DNA of 64,000 nucleotides, from positions 248,001 to 312,000 of the forward strand of contig JBCCXL010000005.1 in NCBI GenBank assembly GCA_039191605.1. The letters are read 5' to 3'. Positions 49,270-58,299 of the stretch are shown here, piece after piece (position 1 is the first letter of the stretch; every line of letters starts with the position of its first letter). The position numbers and the translations under genes were made by a program. The stretch is from JBCCXL01 sp039191605. Its GTDB lineage: Bacteria > Acidobacteriota > Thermoanaerobaculia > Multivoradales > JAHZIX01. Below the pieces are notes generated by a model. The model did not search any database. It saw nothing but the letters and a program-made list of their open reading frames with translations, and had not been told where the DNA came from.

Positions 49270-51510
49270 TCAGTTCAGGCTAGGGGACGACGAGCGCCGA
49301 CCGCTCATCCGACGTTCTACCTGGCTCACTCCAGCGATGGAGCGGATGCCGGCCATGATGCGCTCCAGGTGCCGCTTGTCTCGCACCTGAACCACAACAT
49401 CGATCAGCCCGAGACCAGTATCGAGGGTCTCCGCTTCGAGATGAGCGATATTCGATCCTAGCTTCGCGATGGTCTCGGTCATCTGCGCAAGGATTCCCGG
49501 CTCATCCGTCGACTCGACGCTGAGGGTGACCCGATTGCGGGTATCGCTATCCTTCGCCCAGCGCACCTCGATTTCCCGCTCTTGGTTGTAGAGCAGATTG
49601 CGGACGTTGGGGCAGTCGGTGGAGTGCACCGACACTCCGCGCCCCCGGGTGACGTAGCCGACGATGTCCTCTCCGGGCACCGGGCTACAGCAGCTGGCGA
49701 GATAGGCCAACATATCCCCCTGCCCCTTGACCAAGATCGGCCCCGAGCCGAAGGGGAGAATCTTGCTCACCGCCCGCCGCAGTCGCGAGGGCTCCTCCGC
49801 TGGGCGAGAGCGCTGATCGTCGGACAGCACCCTGGCGACCACATGCTTTGGCGCGACCTTGCCGAAACCGATCCGAGCGAAGAGGTCATCCAGGTCGGAA
49901 AGCCCCTCGTCCTCTAGATATGAAGTCATCAGCGGGCTGTCGAGCACCTTGCGCGCGCTCACCTTGTATTTGCGCAGCTCCTTCTCCACCATCGGTCGGC
50001 CGATCTCGATGGCGCGCTGCTTCTGCACCGCATTGAGCCATTGGCGAATTTTGCTCTTCGCCCGCGAGGTTGCCACGATATTCAGCCAGTCCTGGCTCGG
50101 CCGGGCGCTCTGACTGGTGATCACCTCGATCAAATCTCCGTTCTGCAGCGCGGTGCGCAAGGGCACGAGCTTGCCGTTGATCCTCGCTCCAGCGCAGGAA
50201 TGGCCCAGCTCGGTGTGCACCTTGTACGCGAAGTCCAGCGGCGTGGCGCCCCGGGGGAAGCACATCACCTCACCCTTCGGCGTGAAGACGTAGACCTCAT
50301 CAGGATAGAGATCGATCTTCAGCGTGGTGAGGAAGGTGCGGGGGTCCTTGACCTCCTTCTGCCACTCCAGCAGCTGCCGCAGCCACAAGATGTTGTGGTC
50401 TCCAGCCTTCCCGCCGCCACCCTCGCCGCGCTTCTCTTTGTAGCGCCAATGGGCCGCGATGCCTTCCTCCGCCACCAGGTCCATCTCCCGAGTACGGATC
50501 TGAACCTCGAAAGGCTGGCCATTGCTCGCCACCACGGTGGTGTGCAGGCTCTGGTAGAGGTTGGGCTTGGGCATCGCGATGTAGTCTTTGAATCGGCCCG
50601 GAACCGGACGCCAATTCTGATGCACCACGCCCAAAGCGGCATAGGTCTCGTTGAGAGTATTGGTGATGATGCGGAAGGCCAGATAGTCGTAGAGCTGGGA
50701 GATGTCGATCCCCTGGCGTCGCAGCTTCTGCCAAATCGAGAAGTAGCGCTTGATCCGCCAGGTGATCGTCGCGTCGATACCCGCGCGCTCGAGGCTGTCC
50801 GCAAATTGATCGCGCAGCAGCTCGGCCACTTTCTCGTCCACCTTCATCTTTTCTTCAATGCGGTCGTGGAGCTCGCCGAATTGATGCGGGTAGAGGAAGT
50901 AGAACGCTAGGTCTTCGAGGTCTCCCTTGACCTTCGCCATACCGAGGCGGTGGGCGATGGGCGCATAGATCTCCAGCGTTTCTCGCGAGATCCGCCGCCG
51001 CTTCTCGGGCCCCATCGCTTCGAGAGTCTGCATGTTGTGTAGCCGATCCGCGAGCTTCACCAGGATCACTCGAATATCCCGCGCCGAAGCCAGGATCATC
51101 TTGCGGAAGGTCTCCGCCTGCGCCTGATCCCGCCGCACGTACTCGTGGCGACCGATCTTGGTCACTCCATCTACCAGCTCCGCAACATCCCGACCGAAGC
51201 GTTCCTCCAGAGTGTCCCGGGTCGCAGGAGTGTCCTCCAGCACGTCGTGGAGCATTCCAACGGCAACGCAGGTTTGGTCGAATTTCAGCCCAGCGAGCAA
51301 ATACGCCACCGTCATCGGGTGATTGAAATAAGGCTCCCCGGACTTCCTCTTCTGATCTCGATGCATCTCCGCACCGTATTCGAAAGCGGAGCGCAGGAAT
51401 TCCTCGTCGTACGGACGACCCTGCTCGTCCAGCAGCTCCAAGATCGGCTCCAGGGTGTGGATTCCCTTAGCCGGAATGGGAGGCAGCAGCTGGGTAGGGG
51501 TCTTTGGCAT
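49270..51510 (-). CDS. rel: Bifunctional (p)ppGpp synthetase/hydrolase, Rel/SpoT type
   Basis: Makes and degrades the alarmone (p)ppGpp. The 746-residue protein has an HD hydrolase domain (about 45-200) with the HD pair in VAVGMLHDVLEDTPAT, a synthetase domain (about 250-370) with RFKDYIAMPKPNLYQSLHTT, where RxKD marks the bifunctional rather than the RelA-only type, a TGS domain (about 405-465; DEVYVFTPKGEVMCFPRGAT), a zinc-finger-like region (YLASCCSPVPGEDIVGYVTR) and a C-terminal ACT domain (about 670-740). Both activities look intact. It may be the only long Rel enzyme, which I cannot test here. Confidence 0.96.
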   Translation of the reverse strand: MPKTPTQLLPPIPAKGIHTLEPILELLDEQGRPYDEEFLRSAFEYGAEMHRDQKRKSGEPYFNHPMTVAYLLAGLKFDQTCVAVGMLHDVLEDTPATRDTLEERFGRDVAELVDGVTKIGRHEYVRRDQAQAETFRKMILASARDIRVILVKLADRLHNMQTLEAMGPEKRRRISRETLEIYAPIAHRLGMAKVKGDLEDLAFYFLYPHQFGELHDRIEEKMKVDEKVAELLRDQFADSLERAGIDATITWRIKRYFSIWQKLRRQGIDISQLYDYLAFRIITNTLNETYAALGVVHQNWRPVPGRFKDYIAMPKPNLYQSLHTTVVASNGQPFEVQIRTREMDLVAEEGIAAHWRYKEKRGEGGGGKAGDHNILWLRQLLEWQKEVKDPRTFLTTLKIDLYPDEVYVFTPKGEVMCFPRGATPLDFAYKVHTELGHSCAGARINGKLVPLRTALQNGDLIEVITSQSARPSQDWLNIVATSRAKSKIRQWLNAVQKQRAIEIGRPMVEKELRKYKVSARKVLDSPLMTSYLEDEGLSDLDDLFARIGFGKVAPKHVVARVLSDDQRSRPAEEPSRLRRAVSKILPFGSGPILVKGQGDMLAYLASCCSPVPGEDIVGYVTRGRGVSVHSTDCPNVRNLLYNQEREIEVRWAKDSDTRNRVTLSVESTDEPGILAQMTETIAKLGSNIAHLEAETLDTGLGLIDVVVQVRDKRHLERIMAGIRSIAGVSQVERRMSGRRSSSPSLN

Positions 51511-51598
51511 CGTTCTTAGGATCGAGTGTTAGAAGGATCGAGTGACGATAGGTAACTCATAGTACACGCATCTGCCACCGTGTATCACCGATCGCAGA

Positions 51599-51622
51599 GG
51601 TGGCACCGATCACGGTGCCACC
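51599..51622 (-). promoter_or_regulatory. Perfect 10-bp hairpin upstream of rel
   Basis: GGTGGCACCG-ATCA-CGGTGCCACC. Related GCCACCG/CGGTG pieces occur just downstream (51573-51590), so alternative pairings are possible. It lies upstream of the TACTAT box, so could be an operator or belong to the 3' end of the secDF transcript. Confidence 0.4.
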
Positions 51623-51716
51623 GATGGGGGAGGAGTGAACATTCAGCAGAACAAGAAAACCTGGGCCTGCATTCTCCTGCGCGCCCTGCTCCGCAAATAA
51701 AAACGACCAATAAATC

Positions 51717-51744
51717 AAAAACGACCGGCGAAATCGCCGGCCGT
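51717..51744 (-). terminator. Intrinsic terminator of yajC-secD-secF
   Basis: An 11-bp stem (51721-51731 with 51734-51744, one mismatch) rich in GCCGG, followed by TTTTGATTTATT on the minus strand, 70 nt after the secF stop. Confidence 0.8.
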
Positions 51745-51813
51745 CCAATCGACTCTGCCACCGAAGTGTCCGATGGCTTCGCCGCGAAGCAAGCTCGCGG
51801 TGAACCGATGTCT

Positions 51814-53016
51814 TCAGCTGTTCTTGGCAGCCTCGCGGCGGGCGGCGGCGCGGCGCGCCTGGCCCTTCTCGCCGAAGTAATGCTCCCAAACCAACACCAC
51901 CGGGCTAGCGACGAAGACCGAGGAGTAGGTGCCGATGACCACACCGAAGAGCAGCAGGAAGGCAAAGCCCTCGAGCACCTCGCCACCGAAGGTAAAGAGG
52001 CATGCCACCACCATCAGGGTGGTCATGGAGGTCATCACCGTTCGGGAGAGGGTCTGATTGATGCTGCGATTCAGAACGTTGTAGAAGCGCTCCTTCTTGG
52101 CCTTCAACATGTTCTCGCGAACGCGGTCGAAGACCACCACCGTATCGTTCACCGAGTACCCCACCAGGGTGAGGAAGGCGGCGATGGTGGTGAGGTTGAA
52201 CTCGTAGCCGAAGAAGGAATACGCCCCAAGGGTGATGGTGACGTCATGGACGATGGCGACCACCGCACCGACTCCGAAGCGGAACTCGAAGCGGATGGCG
52301 ATGTAGATCAGCATCCCGGTCAAGGCCAGGATCACCGCCCAAATACCCTTTGACTTCAGCTCGTTACCGATCTGCGGACCGACATTCTCCACCGCCAACA
52401 GGGCATAGGAGCCGAGATGACCGAACTGCTCGAAGCGCTCGAAGATCTCGTCCCCCACCGCCGGCAGATCAGAGATCTGCTGCCAATCCTGAATCGCGCC
52501 GACCTGACGCCGGAGCCCCACCAGGGCGTCGACCGCCTGGCGATACTCCTCCGGCTCATCGCCGAGAGCCACGTCGGGGTTGAGACCGAGGGGGTCCGCC
52601 TGAATCAGGCGATCGAGGAGCAACTGGGCGTTGACCCGGTTGAGGTCCAGTCGATCTCCCTTGTCGGCGTTGTAGCGGGCGTCCAGCGCCTCCAGCAAGT
52701 CCTTCGACGAACCTTCCTCGCTGCCCTCCACCGTCGAGGTGCGGATCAGCACCTCGTTGGCGGCATCGCCGCCGAAGCGCTGTAGCTGAGATTCCGGATA
52801 CCCGGCATCCGCCACGACGTCGCGGAGCTCGTCGAGATTCGGCTCTTCCTGGAATTGCACCGTGATCTGGGTGCCGCCAGCGAAGTCGATGCCGATGTTC
52901 AGCTTGCCCTGGAAGACATAGATCAAGCTGAGGGTCGCCAGGATCGCGGATACCACCGCGAGGGGCACCCGGTAGCGCATGAAGTCGATATTGATATTGG
53001 TCAGAAACTGCATCAT
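51814..53016 (-). CDS. secF: Protein translocase subunit SecF
   Basis: Partner of SecD in proton-driven release of proteins exported through SecYEG. The 400-residue protein has six membrane helices, the N-terminal IGIDFAGGTQITVQF and the helix-4 signature LVGYSVNDTVVVFDRVRENM. The periplasmic P1 region (about residues 45-235) is enlarged by roughly 80-100 residues relative to E. coli SecF (323 aa). A Lys/Arg/Ala tail ends it. It lies 58 nt after secD. Confidence 0.95.
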   Translation of the reverse strand: MMQFLTNINIDFMRYRVPLAVVSAILATLSLIYVFQGKLNIGIDFAGGTQITVQFQEEPNLDELRDVVADAGYPESQLQRFGGDAANEVLIRTSTVEGSEEGSSKDLLEALDARYNADKGDRLDLNRVNAQLLLDRLIQADPLGLNPDVALGDEPEEYRQAVDALVGLRRQVGAIQDWQQISDLPAVGDEIFERFEQFGHLGSYALLAVENVGPQIGNELKSKGIWAVILALTGMLIYIAIRFEFRFGVGAVVAIVHDVTITLGAYSFFGYEFNLTTIAAFLTLVGYSVNDTVVVFDRVRENMLKAKKERFYNVLNRSINQTLSRTVMTSMTTLMVVACLFTFGGEVLEGFAFLLLFGVVIGTYSSVFVASPVVLVWEHYFGEKGQARRAAARREAAKNS

Positions 53017-53074
53017 AGGCCTCCCCGAGCCTGCTGGGGCCCGTGGCGTCGGCGGACTCTGGAGGATGTCCCGC

Positions 53075-54667
53075 TCAGATGTAGAGACGCTCCACCTGCT
53101 GGCGACGGGACAGCCAGAGGTCGAACAGGAATCGACTGACGAAGACGCTGGTAATCAGGGTGCCGAAGATTCCCACGGACAGGGTCACGGCAAAGCCACG
53201 GATGGGGCCGGAACCGAATTCGTAGAGAAAGAGGGCGGCAATCAGGGTCGTGATGTTGGCGTCGACGATAGAGGACAGAGCCTTCTCGAATCCGGTGGCT
53301 ACCGCATTCTTTACCGTTCGCCCGGCTCGCAACTCCTCACGTATTCGCTCGAAGACCAGCACGTTGGCATCCACCGCCATACCGATGGTCAGAATGATGC
53401 CGGCGATGCCCGGCAGCGTCAGCGTGGCGCCAAAGGCCGCGAGAGCGCTAAACACCAAGACCACGTTGAGGGCCAGCGCCAAATTCGCGTTGAACCCCGC
53501 TACCAGGTAGACGATGAGCATCATCACCAGCACCAGACCGGCACCGTAGAGACCGGCCCGCAGCCCCTGATCGATGGAGTCCTGACCGAGGGACGGACCG
53601 ACGGTGCGCTCCTCGAGGATGGTGATTCCCGCCGGTAGAGCACCGGACTTCAGGGCGGTAGAAAGATCGGTGGCCTCCTCGTAGCTGAAGCCACCTTCGA
53701 TCTGCCCTCGATCTTCGATTCGGCCACGGATCGAGGGAGCGGACAGCACCTTGCCATCGAGCACGATGGCCATGCCGCGACCAATGTTGTTGGTCGTCGC
53801 CTGCCCGAAGTCCTGGCCCTTCTCGAAGGCGAGCATGAACTCCACCACCGGCTCATTGAACTGGCCGGCGCCGACCCGCGCGTTCTTGAGGTCACGGCCG
53901 GTCACCACGGCGCTGCGCTCGACTCCGAAGTAGGAGGTGCCCACCACGGCGCCGGTGGCGTCTTCAAGGTCGCCCTCGAGAATCTCGACGGTCGACGGCA
54001 CGTTGCCCGCATAGTGGGCCTCGATCTCGGCGCGGCTCACGCCCCCGGTGCCCTCCCGCGGGAAGTCCATAAAGCGCCATTCCAGGAACGCGGTGCGGTT
54101 GATCAGTCGCTTCACGCGCTCCGGATCTTCGACGCCGGGAAGCTGTACGACGATTCGATCGCTATCGGTAAAGCCCTGGCGCTGAATCACCGGCTCGGCG
54201 ACGCCGAACTCATCGACGCGGTTGCGGATGGTGCGCATCGCCTGCTCCACGGCATCGTTGCGCAATTCCCGGCGGGAGTTCTCGCGCATCGTCAGCACGT
54301 AGCCCTCGTCGCCCTGCGAGATCTGCCACACCTGAGAGAAGAAGTCGCTGTGGACCTCGTCTACCGTCGAGGATTGATCCGCCGGAACTCCGGTAACGAC
54401 GAAGGAAGGGGCTGCCCCTTCCACGTCTCGCCGTTCCGCCGCGGCGGTAGCCACGCCTTCTTCTTTCAGGCGCTCGACGAAGCGATCCTTGTCGGTATCC
54501 GTCTCCGCCCGGAGGGCATCGGAGGTCTCCACCCCGAGGACGAGGTGCATCCCGCCCTGCAGATCGAGGCCGAGGGAGATCTTCTCCGAGAGGGGGAGGA
54601 TTCCGGAAATAGCGAGGGCAGCGCCAGCGAGAATGATGACGCCGCGAATGATCAGGCTTTGCTTCAT
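53075..54667 (-). CDS. secD: Protein translocase subunit SecD
   Basis: A 530-residue RND-like membrane protein with helix 1 (about 5-25), LGLDLQGGMHLVLGVET, a large periplasmic P1 domain (about 35-340; VDEFGVAEPVIQRQGFTDSDRIVVQLPGV), five further helices and the signature GIAGIILTIGMAVDANVLVFERIREEL. Its ATG overlaps the yajC stop by 4 bp, indicating coupled translation. Confidence 0.96.
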   Translation of the reverse strand: MKQSLIIRGVIILAGAALAISGILPLSEKISLGLDLQGGMHLVLGVETSDALRAETDTDKDRFVERLKEEGVATAAAERRDVEGAAPSFVVTGVPADQSSTVDEVHSDFFSQVWQISQGDEGYVLTMRENSRRELRNDAVEQAMRTIRNRVDEFGVAEPVIQRQGFTDSDRIVVQLPGVEDPERVKRLINRTAFLEWRFMDFPREGTGGVSRAEIEAHYAGNVPSTVEILEGDLEDATGAVVGTSYFGVERSAVVTGRDLKNARVGAGQFNEPVVEFMLAFEKGQDFGQATTNNIGRGMAIVLDGKVLSAPSIRGRIEDRGQIEGGFSYEEATDLSTALKSGALPAGITILEERTVGPSLGQDSIDQGLRAGLYGAGLVLVMMLIVYLVAGFNANLALALNVVLVFSALAAFGATLTLPGIAGIILTIGMAVDANVLVFERIREELRAGRTVKNAVATGFEKALSSIVDANITTLIAALFLYEFGSGPIRGFAVTLSVGIFGTLITSVFVSRFLFDLWLSRRQQVERLYI

Positions 54668-54999
54668 TTGGAGCTCCCTGGAGCCGGATTTTGCTGAGGT
54701 CCGGCGACGGCCGACTTCGCAATCTTGACGTTGGCGTTGTCGGCGATCTTGAGCACGACGGTGTGCTCTTGAACAGAAATCACGGTTCCGTACAGCCCGC
54801 CATTGGTGATCACCTCATCTCCCTTTTGCAGAGCCTGCACCAGGTCCTGCAGCTCTTTGCGCTGGCGACGGGCGGGGCTGATGACCAGGAACCAGAAGAT
54901 CAGGCCGATCACCGCGTAGAGACCTAGGGTCGCGACGAGCCCTCCGCCGGATCCCTGGGCGGCGAGTACCGGCAGGTGAGAAAGGAAGATGGTGTCCAT
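54664..54999 (-). CDS. yajC: Preprotein translocase accessory subunit YajC
   Basis: A small SecDF-associated inner-membrane protein of 111 residues. One membrane helix (about 22-42; LYAVIGLIFWFLVISPARRQ) is followed by a conserved soluble part, LQKGDEVITNGGLYGTVIS. Order yajC-secD-secF is standard; tgt, upstream of it on the same strand, completes the common tgt-yajC-secDF neighbourhood. Confidence 0.94.
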   Translation of the reverse strand: MDTIFLSHLPVLAAQGSGGGLVATLGLYAVIGLIFWFLVISPARRQRKELQDLVQALQKGDEVITNGGLYGTVISVQEHTVVLKIADNANVKIAKSAVAGPQQNPAPGSSK

Positions 55000-55529
55000 A
55001 GGCTGCTCAGAATCGGCTCAGAAGTAGTGCAGGACCGCGGTTCGTCAAACCACCGCCTCGATTCCTCTCCTCGTCCAGTGTCGCCGATCGACGAATCGAC
55101 CGTGAGCCTCGAAGCTCTTCCTTCGTGGCCCTGGAGCAAAGCGCCTCGGGGAGCCTGGCCTCCGGTGTCCCTCTCTATGCGGCCCTGCGAGGGGCGGCCA
55201 CCGAGTGAAGGACGACAGCGGTTGAAGACCGACGAGCCTCTCAAATCTCCAGAAGGGAGAACCAGCAGAGAAATGGAGCCTCGAAGCTAACGCGCGGAGG
55301 AGGTTTTTTTGGAGGGAATCTGTGGAGGGAGTAGGTCGCTGGATATGTGGAGATCAGTGTCGATCCCTAGCGCTGGGGCCGGCGATCGAGATCGGAGCGG
55401 TCGAATTCAAGGCTCCCCACCAATCCAAAGGCTGATTGAGCCTTGTTGGGAGGAGCTAGCGATGATGAAGAACGCCGTCACGGCGGTTCGCCATGACGTC
55501 TTGGTGCAGCGGAACGAAGCGCAAGCTCC
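55000..55529. other. Gene-free gap between tgt and yajC
   Basis: 530 nt without a credible gene on either strand. A 13-bp direct repeat GAGCCTCGAAGCT occurs at 55104-55116 and 55276-55288. A small hairpin CGCCG-TCA-CGGCG lies near 55475. TTGACG on the minus strand near 55050 could be a -35 for yajC, but the -10 is poor. Otherwise nothing seen. Confidence 0.5.
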
Positions 55530-56663
55530 TCATGGCGTACCGACCGGCTGGTCGGCGGCCAGCGACTGCCTTGGGTTGTGGAGGGCGATCTCGCTCAGCG
55601 CACCAGATTCGATAGCTTGCCGAAGATCCCTTAGGAAGTCAAGGTAACACCATAGATTATGCAGGGTTGCCAGCACCGGTCCGGTGATCTCTCGACAGCG
55701 GAAGAGATGATGCAAAAAGGCGCGAGAAAGACGCCGGCAGGCCGGGCAGCGACAGGACGGATCCACCGGCCGAGGGTCGAGGGCGTAACGGCGATTCTTG
55801 ATCTTCACCACACCGCGGCGGGTGAATAAATAGCCGTGACGAGCATTGCGCGCCGGCAGCACGCAGTCGAAGAGATCGATCCCGCAGCGCACCGCGTGAA
55901 GGATGTCGTCGAGATAACCCACCCCCATCAAGTACCGAGGCTTCTGCTCCGGCAGCAGCGGCGCCCCATGGGCGACCACCGACTGGCGATCGGCGTCCGG
56001 CTCCCCGACGCTCACGCCGCCGATGGCGTAGCCGTCGAAATCCAGCGCCGCCAGATCCGCCGAGGCCTGCTCCCGCAGGTGGAGGTGCACCCCCCCCTGC
56101 ACGATGCCGAAGAGCCCCCCCGCACCGGGCGCCCGATCCCATTCTTCCCGTGCGCTGCGCGCCCAGCCGAGGGTTCGATCCCAGGCGTCCTTCACCTGCT
56201 CTACGGATGCCGGCCAGGGCGGACACTCGTCGAGCATCATCGCCATGTCGACGCCGAGGCGGCGCTGCATCGAGACCACGTTCTGCGGCGTGAAGCGCAC
56301 CGGCGACCCGTCCACGTGACTGCGAAAGGACACCCCGTCGTCGTCGATGGTGCGCCGATCCGCGAGGCTGAAGACCTGATACCCGCCGCTATCCGTGAGA
56401 ATCGGCTTCGACCAGCCGCTGAAGCCATGTAAACCGCCGAGGGTCTCGATGCTGTCGATGCCGGGCCGCAGAGCCAGGTGGTACAGATTCGCCAGCATCA
56501 CCGAAGCACCGGCATTCTCCAGCTGACCCGGCTCGATACCCTTCACCGCCCCGAGGGTACCCACGGGCATGAAAGTCGGGGTGTCGATGACGCCGTGGGG
56601 AGTGTGCAGACGGCCCCGACGGGCGGCCCCGTCGGTGGCGAGTACTTCGAAAGATAAGGGCAT
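55530..56663 (-). CDS. tgt: tRNA-guanine transglycosylase
   Basis: Exchanges G34 for preQ1 in tRNAs with GUN anticodons, in queuosine synthesis. The 377-residue TIM-barrel enzyme has ILTDSGGYQVFSLAD with the general-acid/base Asp region, GIVQGG (GGVHLHLR follows), DLFDCVLPARNARHG with the nucleophile Asp, and a zinc site CRCPACRRLSRAFLHHLF plus a later His (LATLHNLW). Its start fits the family (MPLSFEVLATDGAARRGRL). Confidence 0.96.
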   Translation of the reverse strand: MPLSFEVLATDGAARRGRLHTPHGVIDTPTFMPVGTLGAVKGIEPGQLENAGASVMLANLYHLALRPGIDSIETLGGLHGFSGWSKPILTDSGGYQVFSLADRRTIDDDGVSFRSHVDGSPVRFTPQNVVSMQRRLGVDMAMMLDECPPWPASVEQVKDAWDRTLGWARSAREEWDRAPGAGGLFGIVQGGVHLHLREQASADLAALDFDGYAIGGVSVGEPDADRQSVVAHGAPLLPEQKPRYLMGVGYLDDILHAVRCGIDLFDCVLPARNARHGYLFTRRGVVKIKNRRYALDPRPVDPSCRCPACRRLSRAFLHHLFRCREITGPVLATLHNLWCYLDFLRDLRQAIESGALSEIALHNPRQSLAADQPVGTP

Positions 56664-56761
56664 CGATAGAGCAGGGAGAGAAGGGAAAGAGGAGAATGCG
56701 GGGCAAGAGTGAACAGCGTGCGGAGAGCGCTTGTCTGAGCGAGATCGCAGGCCAGCTCGCC

Positions 56762-57613
56762 TCAGCTGCCGGGCAGCTCCAGGGTTCGAACCTCGACCTC
56801 CGCCGGCAGCTCGAGGAGGAAGAGATCCTCCGCCAGCTCAATATTGGTGCGCTGCTCCTCGAGCACGTATTGGGTCACCGCCCCGTCCGCTCCCTCGAGG
56901 CGGACCTGAACCGGAAGATAGCGCTGCGCATCGATCCACAAGGTCACCGAGCGAATGCGGCGCGCTACGCGATCGTCCGCCGGAGTGAGCTCCAATCGCC
57001 ATGCTTCCGATTCCAGCCCTTCCCCAGAGCCAGCAGCCTCTGGAGCTCGCAGACGGGCATCGAAGTAATCCAGCAGGCTCGCCACCGAGCTCGAAGCGTT
57101 GAAGAACTGCAGCGCTCGCTGCGAGTAAGGCTCGATACTCGCGCGCTCTGCCTCGCCGAGATCTTCATACCAGGTAGTCAGCTCGCCGTCGGCGATCACC
57201 AAAATCATCGGATCCGGCGTTTCGTATTCCCAGCGCACGCGGTCTGGAGCCTGATAATGCAGCACCCCGGTGGACTCTTGGGGTTCGAGGAGCAAATCGC
57301 TCTCCCTGACCATCCGAAAGGTCGCTTCTAGAGTCTCGACCTGACTCTGTTCCGCCTCCACCCGCTGGATCAGGGCTTCCAGACGCTCCGAAGGAGACAA
57401 GGAGGAATCGTGAGGATCAACTCCCTGAGCCGCCAGGGCCAGGGCCGGAAGCATCCAGGAGCAGAGCCCCCAGACGACAAGACGACGGAGGAATCGATGC
57501 CCGCAGCGGCGAAAGTCGCCGGAGCGGGGGGGGAAACCAGAGCCAGACTGACGGCGTACAGCCAGAGAGCTGGACGTCGATTCAGGCGCTGTTGGGGCGA
57601 AACTCTTCATCAT
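56762..57613 (-). CDS. lolA: Outer-membrane lipoprotein carrier, LolA-like
   Basis: Periplasmic chaperone that ferries lipoproteins from LolCDE to the outer membrane. The ORF continues upstream, but ATG at 57613 is taken, giving ~283 residues: a long basic N-region, a hydrophobic core (LVVWGLCSWMLPALALAAQG) and then the LolA fold (QVETLEATFRMVRESDLLLE, GVLHYQAPDRVRWEYETPDP, ILVIADGELTTWYEDLGEAE, LWIDAQRYLPVQVRLEGADG). Identification rests on these motifs. Other starts (57658, 57610) are possible, and none has a good ribosome-binding site. It lies 98 nt upstream of tgt. Confidence 0.85.
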   Translation of the reverse strand: MMKSFAPTAPESTSSSLAVRRQSGSGFPPRSGDFRRCGHRFLRRLVVWGLCSWMLPALALAAQGVDPHDSSLSPSERLEALIQRVEAEQSQVETLEATFRMVRESDLLLEPQESTGVLHYQAPDRVRWEYETPDPMILVIADGELTTWYEDLGEAERASIEPYSQRALQFFNASSSVASLLDYFDARLRAPEAAGSGEGLESEAWRLELTPADDRVARRIRSVTLWIDAQRYLPVQVRLEGADGAVTQYVLEEQRTNIELAEDLFLLELPAEVEVRTLELPGS

Positions 57614-57777
57614 GGGCGGGATGGTATCAATGAGGCCTTCCTCGAAAGCAAGAGACATCGGTTAACGCGGTCAGATCGTGAAACAGGAATCGTTCCCCTG
57701 AGCGACACAACCGGGAGATGAGGCGGCACATTCCCGTGCCTCTAGGGGCAAAGAAAGGGAAGAGCCCCGCGGCTTTC

Positions 57778-57806
57778 TTGACACTCCCCTATCCCGCTGC
57801 TAGCGT
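57778..57806 (+). promoter_or_regulatory. Promoter of the zinc-ribbon protein gene
   Basis: TTGACA, 17-bp spacer, TAGCGT, about 42 bp before the start codon; same architecture as the tRNA-Val promoter at 7224-7252. Confidence 0.55.
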
Positions 57807-57847
57807 CGCGCCGCCCTCGATCCAGGGGGCAGGGAGTAGGAGATGCC

Positions 57848-58000
57848 ATGGTGAAGATCAAGCTCGGCAAGAAATACGACTGCGTAGCTTGCGGCACGAA
57901 ATTCTACGACTTGGGCAAGCCCGAGCCAATTTGCCCGAAATGCGGCGCGAACCAGAGCGACGGCAAGAGCACATCGAAGGGTAAGCGCGAGGAAGAATAA
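57848..58000 (+). CDS. FYDLN-type zinc-ribbon protein (TIGR02300-like)
   Basis: A 50-residue protein: MVKIKLGKKYDCVACGTKFY at the start, then DLGKPEPICPKCGANQ and a charged Lys/Ser/Glu tail. Two CxxC pairs (Cys12/15 and Cys29/32) form a rubredoxin-like zinc ribbon, with the FYDL segment between them typical of the 'FYDLN acid domain' family. Function of that family is unknown. AGGAG 5 nt before ATG and the promoter at 57778 support expression as a single gene. Confidence 0.85.
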   Translation: MVKIKLGKKYDCVACGTKFYDLGKPEPICPKCGANQSDGKSTSKGKREEE

Positions 58001-58204
58001 GCGCGAGAATCGCCCTGAGAGAAGGGAAGGTCTGGACTCCTGAGAGAGGACAGATTCGGAGCTTCCGTGCCACCCCCAAGGTACGCGCCCCACAGACTGG
58101 ACTCGTGGTCTCCCCAAAATCGCTGCCGGAGACACGCTGAGCCGCTGGGCTTGCGTAACGCTCTATCTCCCAAAAGCCTCGGGCTTCCCAGCGACCGACC
58201 TCCC

Positions 58205-58249
58205 GGCAAATAGCACTGCCGACAAATAGCACTGCCGACAAATAGCACC
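58205..58249. repeat. Tandem array, 2.8 copies of a 16-bp unit
   Basis: GGCAAATAGCACTGCC, GACAAATAGCACTGCC and GACAAATAGCACC head to tail, 50 bp before folK. The interval 58001-58299 otherwise shows no gene. Confidence 0.9.
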
Positions 58250-58299
58250 GTAGAGCGAGCCTCGCTATCTCCCATCCTCCGCATCCTCGATCCGCAAAG

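Larger units (their letters stand above)
51511..51813. other. Region between rel and secF
   Basis: 303 nt holding the secF terminator (51717-51744), a perfect hairpin (51599-51622) and the rel promoter. A possible -10, TACTAT, lies at 51559-51564 on the minus strand, with a poor -35. Confidence 0.5.

Noticed and set aside
55000..55529. Small plus-strand open frames in the tgt-yajC gap
   Set aside because: No ribosome-binding site, no recognisable motif and atypical composition; treated as non-coding.
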